Shown here piece after piece: positions 1 to 5,892 of a stretch of 5,892 bases of DNA (position 1 is the stretch's first letter; every line of letters begins with the position of its first letter). Source of the DNA: Lentimicrobiaceae bacterium (GTDB lineage Bacteria; Bacteroidota; Bacteroidia; Bacteroidales; JAGONC01); the NCBI GenBank assembly GCA_030621075.1, contig JAUXII010000072.1, positions 1 to 5,892 of the forward strand, given 5' to 3'. The translations under genes were made by a program, and so were the position numbers. Below the pieces are notes generated by a model that saw only the letters and a list, made by a program, of their open reading frames with translations, ran no database searches and was not told where the DNA came from.

Positions 1-980
1 TCCGGAGTTTTAACAGGTGATCCGCAGTTTCCAATCTGAGACAGCTCGTAAGGATATTTAGGCTCCATAAGCAACTGATACTCCTGCCATTCATAAAGAT
101 TATCAGAGAACATTATCGAAAGGCATTCACCTCCCTGCCTTGAGATCATTCCGTATTGATCATTAATTTTCTCTGGAAACAGGGCCATTCCTTTATCTTT
201 AACAGCATTACCTTTAAGTTCTCTAATCCTGAAATTCTGAAAATCATTGGTTTCCAATAATTGTGATGTGATGTTATGGCCATCATAAGCTGTGTAAGTT
301 CCAAAATACATCATCTCATTGCCATCTGAAAATGAAACTAACCTTAGGTCTTCCATACCCATTATCTCTGACCGGGACTGCGGGAAAATTACCCTTTCGC
401 TCAACCTGGAATCGTCAGGAAAGCTTAGGTTGTAATCATTTTCAGTATTGAGACCTTCAGGATGGATTATTGATCCGGTCAAAGAAAACACAGAAGGTTC
501 TTTCAGGTTGAATTGTCCCGAACTATCCACAATACCCTCCCGGAATTCGATGCTTGAAATATGTCCTTCCCCTATTGACCTGAGACTAATAATAAAACGT
601 TGTTTTCCTTTTTTTAGCCCCGATTGATCGGGATGAGGAACCATTGACGGGTTTAGCAAGGCAGCAGCTTGAATGGAATACTCCTTCGTAAGTGTGGCCC
701 CAAGCAATAATTTTTTATTAGGAGAAAGCTCCGGAAGATGGGCGTATTCATTCTTAAAAAAAGTATAGTTGTCCAGGAAAATTTTCTCAAGATTTTTGTG
801 TCGATGATTGAACTCTATCCGAACATCAGAAAGTATTTCATCTACTTCCTCATCAGAGATATTTTGTATACGTGAATAAATCCTTTTTATTCTTTCTAAT
901 CCGGGATAAATTGAGGGCAAAGTAATTACCCTTTTCGGATCTGCATAAAGTTTAATAGGTATTTTGTTAATATTAATCAT
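1..980 (-). CDS. GH130 family glycosidase/phosphorylase, N-terminal 326 residues (cut by window edge)
   Basis: This frame is open from an ATG at 980-978 to the left edge without a stop, so the C-terminal part is missing. The translation has the features of long GH130 enzymes. An N-terminal helical segment (about residues 15-78) carries RVIT, RIYSRIQNISDEEVDEIL and FNHRHKNLEKIF. The five-bladed propeller region follows, with TKEYSIQAAALLNPSMVPHP (99-117), GEGHISSIEFREG (137-149), GMEDLRLV (208-215), GTYTAYDG (227-234), KGMALFPEKI (263-272) and QIGNCGSPVKT (315-325). The family contains beta-mannoside phosphorylases and beta-mannosidases. D233 in TAYDG is a candidate for the catalytic acid, inferred from its position only. 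No signal peptide or membrane segment is visible, so a cytoplasmic enzyme acting on imported oligosaccharide is likely. It starts 42 bp after the MalG-like gene, in the same direction, so it is probably co-transcribed. No clear Shine-Dalgarno precedes the ATG. The family call is firm; linkage, substrate, and hydrolysis versus phosphorolysis cannot be decided from this fragment. Confidence 0.87.
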   Translation of the reverse strand, partial: MININKIPIKLYADPKRVITLPSIYPGLERIKRIYSRIQNISDEEVDEILSDVRIEFNHRHKNLEKIFLDNYTFFKNEYAHLPELSPNKKLLLGATLTKEYSIQAAALLNPSMVPHPDQSGLKKGKQRFIISLRSIGEGHISSIEFREGIVDSSGQFNLKEPSVFSLTGSIIHPEGLNTENDYNLSFPDDSRLSERVIFPQSRSEIMGMEDLRLVSFSDGNEMMYFGTYTAYDGHNITSQLLETNDFQNFRIRELKGNAVKDKGMALFPEKINDQYGMISRQGGECLSIMFSDNLYEWQEYQLLMEPKYPYELSQIGNCGSPVKTP

Positions 981-1022
981 TTGTCTGTTGATTTTATTGA
1001 TTAGATAAAAAATCTTTTTTCA

Positions 1023-1862
1023 TTACTCTTTTAAGCCTGTTGATGCCATACTCTGTATAAAATGTTTCTGGAAGAACAGATAAGCAACTATAATGGGAGT
1101 GGCAAGGAATACAGCCGATGCCAGTTTAACCCCGATTTGGCTTTCCGCTCGTCCTCCTACAGCAAACAGGGTAACCAATTGAGGTAGAGTCATTAATTGT
1201 TCGTCACGTATCACTATCAATGGCCATAATACTTCATTCCATGAGCCCATAAATGCAAGAATCCCGACAGTTACAATAGTTGGTTTGATGTTTGGCCATA
1301 AAATGGTGAAGATTATTCTCAGTTCACCACAACCATCAATACGTGCAGCGTCGATAAGAGCCTGGGGAAGGCCTTTGAAAGCCTGCCTAAACATCAAAAT
1401 ACCAAAGGTATTTATCAAAAAAGGTACCGTTAAACTCAGGTAAGAATCTACCCAGCGTAATTTCACCATGATAATATAGTTAGGGATTAATGTAATCTGG
1501 AAGGGGAGTGTCATGGTAAAAATAATGATCATGAATATTAAATTACGCCCTTTGAATTCCATACGGGAAAGTGCATAACCTACCATTGAAGAAAGAACCA
1601 GTGCAACACCTGTATTGATTCCTGATACGAAAAGACTGTTGAATAAAGCCCTTCCAATGGGGATTTTGCTAACCATGCTAATATAGTTCGAGAAGGTTAT
1701 TCTTGAAGGAAAGAATACAAGGCTGCCGATTTCTGCTTCAGGAGATAACGAGGCCATGATCATCCAGAAAAATGGATAAATAAATGACAATGCTGCCACA
1801 GTAAGGAGAATATATAATATTGTTTTCTTTATCATGCTCATATTCAGAATTGCCTTATACAT
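1023..1862 (-). CDS. Carbohydrate ABC transporter permease, MalG-like (CUT1 type)
   Basis: This is a 279-residue inner-membrane protein, the usual length for MalG-type sugar permeases. Six hydrophobic segments can be placed at about residues 12-35, 72-98, 107-128, 140-160, 193-214 and 246-263. The cytoplasmic EAA loop that contacts the ATPase is visible at about 168-194 as ALIDAARIDGCGELRIIF followed by WPNIKP. The segments FNSLFVS (74-80), GYALSR (95-100), FRQAFKGLP (158-166) and GSWNEVLWPLI (206-216) also fit the family. With the MalF-like neighbour it should form the heterodimeric channel of an oligosaccharide importer. The chosen ATG lies inside the end of the upstream gene (8-bp overlap, ATGTATAA), which suggests translational coupling. 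Met8 and Met10 are alternative starts and would not disturb the first membrane segment. Neither a binding protein nor an ATPase is in the window, so substrate is inferred only from the GH130 gene that follows. Confidence 0.95.
   Translation of the reverse strand: MYKAILNMSMIKKTILYILLTVAALSFIYPFFWMIMASLSPEAEIGSLVFFPSRITFSNYISMVSKIPIGRALFNSLFVSGINTGVALVLSSMVGYALSRMEFKGRNLIFMIIIFTMTLPFQITLIPNYIIMVKLRWVDSYLSLTVPFLINTFGILMFRQAFKGLPQALIDAARIDGCGELRIIFTILWPNIKPTIVTVGILAFMGSWNEVLWPLIVIRDEQLMTLPQLVTLFAVGGRAESQIGVKLASAVFLATPIIVAYLFFQKHFIQSMASTGLKE
1855..1862 (-). other. 8-bp stop/start overlap between the two permease genes
   Basis: The coding strand reads ATGTATAA here. The ATG begins the MalG-like permease and the TAA ends the MalF-like one, in different frames. 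AGAAAGGG lies directly against the ATG, too close to act as a standard Shine-Dalgarno for it. Ribosomes finishing the first gene are therefore likely to reinitiate on the second, which would keep the two halves of the channel in similar amounts. This mechanism is inferred from the arrangement. Confidence 0.7.
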
Positions 1863-2742
1863 CCCTTTCTATAAATTTTTTCTGAACGATAACAACCATC
1901 ACGATCAAAAAAGCAAAAAACACACCCAACGTTGCTGAATATCCCATATGATAATATTCGAATGCCTGTTTATATATATACAAAACGGCTGATAATGTAC
2001 TGTTTAATGGCCCCCCCCCGGTTAATACATAAGGCTCAATAAATAGTGAAAAGCCACCTATTGTCGATAATATGAAAACCATAAATATGGTGGGGTTGAT
2101 CATTGGGACAGTAATTTTTATGAATTTCTGCCAGTGGCTGGCCCCTTCCATGTCGGCAGCTTCATAATATTGCTTCGGAACAGTTTGTAAACCAACCAGA
2201 AACAGAATTACATAAAGGCCAAGGTTCTTCCATGTTGCCATAATGGCTATAGAAACCATTGCAACATCAGGATCAATAAGCCAACCAACCTTTCCAAGGC
2301 CAAGTGATACCAATAAACGGTTCAAAACACCATCTTCGAAGTTAAACATTTGCTGCCATAACATGGTCACCACTACGCCTGAAACGACTACCGGCATAAA
2401 AAAGGCAGCGCGGAAAAACCCTTTGAACTTAATATTCTGGTTTAGAAATTCAGCCAATGCCAGTGCAATTATTATCTGTAAAGGGATATGAATAGCAAGA
2501 AATTTTAGCGTATTTAAAATAGCTGCCCAGAAAAGCCTGTCTGCGAACACACGTCTCCAGTTCCCGAATCCAACCCATTCCATGGGACCAATTATATTCC
2601 ACTGATTAAATGTAAGTAAGATGGAGAAAATTACAGGAAATGCAATAAACACAAACAGGTGTAACAGGTAAGGTGACACCATGAAGTAAGGAAGATATTT
2701 TTTACTAACCTTGATCAATTTCTCTGATTTAAAGCTTAGCAA
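1855..2742 (-). CDS. Sugar ABC transporter permease, MalF-like (CUT1 type)
   Basis: This is a 295-residue inner-membrane permease of the MalF/UgpA kind. The N-terminal segment KYLPYFMVSPYLLHLFVFIA leads into membrane helix 1 (about 23-45). Further hydrophobic segments are at about 76-100, 109-131, 158-183, 214-235 and 268-287. The EAA loop is at about 191-217 (YYEAADMEGASHWQKFIKIT then VPMINP). The family motif TGGGP is at 241-245, before SAVLYIYKQAFEYYHMGYSA. No ATG is available at the right place. The in-frame stop TAA at 2748-2746 is followed by ATA and then TTG at 2742-2740, which I take as the start. The first in-frame ATG is codon 21, inside the conserved N-terminal segment, and would truncate it; TTG at codon 9 is another option. 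No Shine-Dalgarno is evident. The gene follows the 904-residue protein by 55 bp and overlaps the MalG-like gene by 8 bp. The three glycines of TGGGP are all GGG, which creates a run of nine G. Confidence 0.95.
   Translation of the reverse strand: MLSFKSEKLIKVSKKYLPYFMVSPYLLHLFVFIAFPVIFSILLTFNQWNIIGPMEWVGFGNWRRVFADRLFWAAILNTLKFLAIHIPLQIIIALALAEFLNQNIKFKGFFRAAFFMPVVVSGVVVTMLWQQMFNFEDGVLNRLLVSLGLGKVGWLIDPDVAMVSIAIMATWKNLGLYVILFLVGLQTVPKQYYEAADMEGASHWQKFIKITVPMINPTIFMVFILSTIGGFSLFIEPYVLTGGGPLNSTLSAVLYIYKQAFEYYHMGYSATLGVFFAFLIVMVVIVQKKFIERDV
2011..2019 (-). repeat. Run of nine G inside the MalF-like permease gene
   Basis: On the plus strand this is nine consecutive C; on the coding strand it is nine G, read as three GGG glycine codons (residues 242-244) in the conserved TGGGP motif (ACC, three GGG, CCA). 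A one-base gain or loss would shift the frame about 50 residues before the end and remove the last membrane segment. Such tracts are prone to replication slippage and also to base-calling errors. The reading frame is intact on both sides here. Confidence 0.95.
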
Positions 2743-2797
2743 TATTTATTTTTGTAAAAATAGCAATTAATCTTTTACTCTATTGAACAGGGGAAGT

Positions 2798-5512
2798 CTA
2801 TTTACTAATCATTACTTTATGTGTGATGTTAAATTCCCTATTGCTTATAGTGATTATGTAAATACCGGATGGAAAAGTGCCAATGTCCACTTGTTGACTC
2901 AAATATCCGTCATTACTTACTGCGGAAGTTAAGTGTTTTACCTGTTTCCCATGGATAGTTCTTAAAAAGATATCGATAGTTTCTCCCGGGATTGCCAGCA
3001 TTTCAATAGTTAAGATTTCATTGGCAGGGTTCGGGAAAATATGTAAAGAGGCTCCTCTCGAAACAGACTCCCCAATAGCTGAGAGTTCCTGGGTGTATAT
3101 TTCGATAATTTTTTCATAAGAAATACCATAATTGTATATTCTAACATTGTTGAGTGTCCCTTTAAAGTCAAACCCTGATTGATCCGGTAATGATTGCCCG
3201 AATACGAGATCATATGCTGTTGTATTTATCTGCCCTTCAAAAGGAGTAAATGCATCCAGTTCGCTGTTGATATAAATCTCACACCCCCAACCATTATAAA
3301 GAACCACCACATGATACCAAACATCTTCATCAAGCTGGGATTGTGTGTCAAGATCAATGATGCCGTTTTCACCATTGACAGTAAATCGCAGGCGCCTGTC
3401 ACCAATCGATATTTTCCAGCGATTTTGCCAGTTTCCATGAGAAATCGGATACGCCTCCCGGTCGAAGAATGATGCTATATTGACCCAGAAACTTACTGTA
3501 ATACCATCTCTGAAGTTCAAATCATCGCTGTTTTGCACAGTAACTTTACTGGTAGATAAAGGGAAAGAAAGGGCACTCTCCGGGTTTTGGTTATGATCCT
3601 CAACAAATAAACATCCCGCGATTGAACCATGGTGACCATTACCACTGTAGTCCCATGCACTTCCGTTAAATTCATATTTTGTCACCAATTCGCCTGTCTG
3701 GTTTTGCTCTGGGTCCTTAACCAGAACTACCAGGCTATCAGCAGTTGAGGCCCCATCCACATCAGTAACAATACAGTGAATATAAAAAGCCCCTTGCTCT
3801 TCAGGTGCCTGCCAGTTGACCGTATTGCCTGAACCTGTAAAAGAACCTTCATCCGAATACCAAACGTAAGTAAGTTCATCGCCATTAGCATCAGTGGCAA
3901 TGCAGGTGAGCTGACTAATTTCTCCAAGTAACATTGACCTGGGCTGTGCTATGATTTCCTCGATAACCGGTGGGAAATTGATTTTTTCCACTACCTTAAC
4001 GGTGATAGTTTTTTCATCAGTTAAATTTTCTTCATCAGAAACCACACACCTGATTTCATAATAACCCGTATCGACCGGAACCGGCCAGTTAAGAATTTCA
4101 TTGCCTTCCAGTGCATTGCCGTTAACAAACCACTGATAAGTCAGCTCTGTCGACTCCAAATCTTCAGCGGTGCAAAATACCGGAGTTATGGTGTTGATAA
4201 GTGCAACAGTATCATCAATCGCAAGCGATTTGATCCTTGGTGGGTAATTGACAACATTTTCCTCCGTATTATAATCAATGATAATTCCCTGGACCATTGC
4301 TTTGTTTAAATGGTATTCGATCTCAGCGTTTGCAGGGATATAAACACAAACCAGTGTAGACCCCGCGGGGATTAATATGTTAGCAGTGCCGGTAACTGCG
4401 GTTAGGATCACCTCATTTGAAACCGCATCATAAATATTATAGCTTCCCTCAGGAAGTTCAGCAACAACGGTTTTACTTTCGGTATATGGATTATAAAAAA
4501 GGTAAGTCGGATAAGTTTCCGGCATGTAATAATCTGTAGCAAGCATATCTAATTGAAGGATCCCCTCCACATTGGTTTGTTTAATAATGGCTCCCATAAT
4601 TCCAACATGTGAGGAACCGTATAATCCTAGGTTGGTTTGTGCCCAGCCTCCATTCATGGCATCACCTGTGCCATACGGCCCTGTCTCTTTTTCGCGCAAA
4701 GCTTCGTAAGCTGGGTTTTCATTCCAATTGCTAAGGAATTCGAGGCACCATTCAGCTCCAACACGGTACTTCTCTTCCCCGGTAACAACAAACGCATTGT
4801 ATAGAATCCATCCGATAGCCCCTGCTGCCTCCGGTTCCTTGACTCCCGATTCGAGTGGGGTCATAGTTGACAGGCTGAATGCCCTGTAATTCATGTAGGG
4901 GACCTGCCAGGGGGAATCATCCCCATCCATAGCTTTGACAGCTTCAAGCCATCGATCAGCCACTGTAATGAATTGTTCGTCGAAATGGCCGGTATGAGGG
5001 TAGAGGTAATTGAGTTGATAGAAAAAAACATTGGGCATGGTTTCATACCACCAGTCATGGCCGGATGTAGCATGAGGACCGTTAAGATATACATTTTCAG
5101 AAGGACGGCGGTTAAAATATTCCTCACACAACAATGGCCAGTTATACCCTTGTTGATTGGACTTGTCAATACCAGAGAGGGTTGCGCCAATTACTGCCGG
5201 GATTACATTGATGGCTTCCATTCCAGGAGGGGTGTTTGTTCCGACATATGACTGAATACCGAAGGTTGGATGCTCCGGGTAGTTAGTGGTGTTTTCTACA
5301 ATTGTAATCAATGGGAAAAATTGCCCTGTTGCGTCAAGATCGAATACCAGTTCATCATACTTTTGGCCAACTGTTTCCCAGTCGCGCATTTCGTAGGGTT
5401 GTGGCATGTTTGGCATCTCATCTATACGGGGGATAGAAATTTGCTGAGCGAAAACACCATGCAAAAACAGCATCAATAATGTAATTAATAAGAGTGATGT
5501 TTTCCTACTCAT
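2798..5512 (-). CDS. Secreted multidomain protein: helical N-terminal region, two Ig/PKD-like domains, LamG-like domain, T9SS sorting domain
   Basis: This is a 904-residue exported protein. A signal peptide covers residues 1-22 (basic SRK, a leucine-rich core, then GVFA before QQ). Residues about 30-335 are helix-rich, with segments such as MRDWETVGQKYDELVFDL, SGHDWWYETMPNVFFYQL, EPEAAGAIGWILYNAF and YGSSHVGIMGAIIKQT. This resembles an alpha/alpha-toroid fold of glycan-active enzymes, but I recognise no named family or catalytic residues. A beta-rich segment (about 336-400, YPTYLFYNPYTESKTVV onward) closes it. Two Ig/PKD-like domains follow (about 423-509 and 513-599). A LamG/concanavalin-like jelly-roll spans about 609-809 (KYEFNGSAWDYSGNGHHGS, ITVSFWVNI, VWYHVVVLYNG, LNNVRIYNYGIS) and probably binds glycan. 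A type A T9SS sorting domain fills 822-904 (LHIFPNPANEILTIEM to THKVMISK), so the mature protein should be anchored on or released from the cell surface. The ATG at 5512-5510 is supported by the signal peptide directly after it. Binding or processing of the operon's glycan is inferred from context. Confidence 0.95.
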   Translation of the reverse strand: MSRKTSLLLITLLMLFLHGVFAQQISIPRIDEMPNMPQPYEMRDWETVGQKYDELVFDLDATGQFFPLITIVENTTNYPEHPTFGIQSYVGTNTPPGMEAINVIPAVIGATLSGIDKSNQQGYNWPLLCEEYFNRRPSENVYLNGPHATSGHDWWYETMPNVFFYQLNYLYPHTGHFDEQFITVADRWLEAVKAMDGDDSPWQVPYMNYRAFSLSTMTPLESGVKEPEAAGAIGWILYNAFVVTGEEKYRVGAEWCLEFLSNWNENPAYEALREKETGPYGTGDAMNGGWAQTNLGLYGSSHVGIMGAIIKQTNVEGILQLDMLATDYYMPETYPTYLFYNPYTESKTVVAELPEGSYNIYDAVSNEVILTAVTGTANILIPAGSTLVCVYIPANAEIEYHLNKAMVQGIIIDYNTEENVVNYPPRIKSLAIDDTVALINTITPVFCTAEDLESTELTYQWFVNGNALEGNEILNWPVPVDTGYYEIRCVVSDEENLTDEKTITVKVVEKINFPPVIEEIIAQPRSMLLGEISQLTCIATDANGDELTYVWYSDEGSFTGSGNTVNWQAPEEQGAFYIHCIVTDVDGASTADSLVVLVKDPEQNQTGELVTKYEFNGSAWDYSGNGHHGSIAGCLFVEDHNQNPESALSFPLSTSKVTVQNSDDLNFRDGITVSFWVNIASFFDREAYPISHGNWQNRWKISIGDRRLRFTVNGENGIIDLDTQSQLDEDVWYHVVVLYNGWGCEIYINSELDAFTPFEGQINTTAYDLVFGQSLPDQSGFDFKGTLNNVRIYNYGISYEKIIEIYTQELSAIGESVSRGASLHIFPNPANEILTIEMLAIPGETIDIFLRTIHGKQVKHLTSAVSNDGYLSQQVDIGTFPSGIYIITISNREFNITHKVMISK
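3713..4246 (-). repeat. Tandem pair of Ig/PKD-like domains within the 904-residue secreted protein
   Basis: Residues about 423-509 and 513-599 align to each other. Both begin with a PP-containing linker (NYPPRI, NFPPVI), then have a Cys in CTAED or CIATD, an LTYxW core, NW(P/Q) before a proline, G(Y/A)(Y/F)xI(R/H)C, and a V(S/T)D turn. Each copy has two cysteines with nearly equal spacing (C447/C489 and C537/C580), which could form an intradomain disulfide in the periplasm. They probably act as spacers between the helical domain and the LamG-like domain. Confidence 0.75.
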
Positions 5513-5569
5513 CTCACAAGTTTAACTTCAAGATTTTCATTATCAGGGAAACTTCTGCTACTGAATGAT

Positions 5570-5892
5570 TTATTTTAATATAATGATCTTCCCTCTTTCA
5601 TCAAGATCATTTGAAAAAATCCTGTAATAATAAGTTCCCGGCGCGACTTTAAATCGATTATAATTTGTCCTGTCCCAAATAAAATTTTGGTCGTTGTTGA
5701 TTTTTAAAGAATTAATCTTGTTACCGAAAGCATCAAAAATAAATAATTCGGATTCGTCTGGTATTGAATTTTGAAGGCTGAAATTGACAATACCCTTTGA
5801 TGGGTTTGGATAAACCTGCAGGAGATCATTTGTTTGATTGTCTGTTCCAATAAGAAAATCTTCATCAATGGAGACAGTAACAGGTCCCAGTG
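5570..5892 (-). CDS. T9SS-exported protein, C-terminal 106 residues only (cut by window edge)
   Basis: This frame is open from the right edge (first full codon at 5890-5888) to TAA at 5572-5570. Residues 1-22 (LGPVTVSIDEDFLIGTDNQT and beyond) form a linker. From LLQVYPNPSKGIVNFSLQ onward the sequence is a type A T9SS sorting domain: YPNP with Gly nearby, the strand SELFIFDAFGNKI, then APGTYYYRIFSN and a basic, hydrophobic end GKIIILK. This domain directs passage through the type IX secretion system and is then removed. The functional part of the protein lies outside the window, so its activity is unknown. It is followed after 57 bp by the 904-residue T9SS protein, which suggests the two are made together. 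The sorting domain is not a close copy of its neighbour's, so a recent duplication of that region is not indicated. Confidence 0.9.
   Translation of the reverse strand, partial: LGPVTVSIDEDFLIGTDNQTNDLLQVYPNPSKGIVNFSLQNSIPDESELFIFDAFGNKINSLKINNDQNFIWDRTNYNRFKVAPGTYYYRIFSNDLDERGKIIILK

Noticed and set aside
1007..1020. A-run/T-run inverted repeat between the MalG-like and GH130 genes, considered as an intrinsic terminator
   Set aside because: The stem is made only of A-T pairs with a 2-base centre and has no GC-rich part, so it would not form a stable terminator. The genes on either side share orientation and are 42 bp apart.
1000..1024. ATG overlapping the TAA of the MalG-like gene (TAATG) as a start for the GH130 gene
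   Set aside because: It is out of frame with the GH130 reading frame and meets a stop after nine codons.
2243..2491. Plus-strand open frame inside the MalF-like permease gene
   Set aside because: It is fully antisense to a strongly supported membrane-protein gene, has no family features, and its composition reflects the opposite strand.
2743..2797. Possible Bacteroidota promoter or terminator in the 55-bp gap before the MalF-like gene
   Set aside because: No good TAnnTTTG with a TTG at the right distance is present; the best candidate, TATTTTTA, has no matching upstream element. The only hairpin is AT-only with a long loop.
3010..3472. Several short open frames on both strands within the LamG-like coding region
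   Set aside because: They overlap a well-supported domain in other frames, have no start signals or recognisable motifs, and are read as shadows.
4891..5479. Short open frames on both strands within the N-terminal coding region of the 904-residue protein
   Set aside because: All are contained in the gene with the signal peptide and T9SS domain, and none shows a coding signature of its own.
5513..5569. Short inverted repeat AAGTT-A-AACTT and a TAAACTTG sequence before the 904-residue gene, considered as operator or promoter
   Set aside because: The repeat is only 11 bp and the promoter-like sequence mismatches the consensus, lies almost at the start codon and lacks a spaced upstream element. 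Both are expected by chance in AT-rich DNA.

Overview
This window looks like part of a carbohydrate-utilisation operon from a Bacteroidota-type (FCB group) bacterium. The evidence is two consecutive secreted proteins that end in type IX secretion (T9SS) C-terminal sorting domains with YPNP/FPNP starts, moderately AT-rich DNA, and start sites without clear Shine-Dalgarno sequences. No RNA gene, CRISPR array, insertion sequence or phage gene is visible.

All five genes lie on the minus strand, so transcription runs from right to left. In order they are: (1) the last 106 residues of a T9SS-exported protein (right edge to 5570); (2) a complete 904-residue secreted multidomain protein (5512-2798) with a signal peptide, a helix-rich N-terminal region of unrecognised function, two Ig/PKD-like domains, a LamG-like jelly-roll and a T9SS sorting domain; (3) and (4) two overlapping membrane-permease genes of the MalF/MalG (CUT1) sugar ABC-importer type (2742-1855 and 1862-1023); (5) the first 326 residues of a GH130-type mannoside phosphorylase/mannosidase (980 to the left edge). 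Gaps are 57 bp, 55 bp, an 8-bp overlap and 42 bp, with no convincing terminator between them, so one transcription unit is likely.

Inferred working model: the T9SS proteins bind or process a glycan at the cell surface, the permease pair moves released oligosaccharides across the inner membrane, and the signal-less GH130 enzyme cleaves them in the cytoplasm, possibly at beta-mannosidic bonds. The solute-binding protein and ATPase needed to complete the importer are not in this window, and neither is a SusC/SusD pair. The GH130 assignment and the permease family rest on recognisable motifs. The substrate and the role of the 904-residue protein's N-terminal region are not established.

Points worth a second look are the ABC-type layout with T9SS proteins in a lineage that normally uses SusCD, a run of nine G in the coding strand of the MalF-like gene, the lack of a usable ATG for that gene, and an N-terminal helical domain in the 904-residue protein that looks unusually short.
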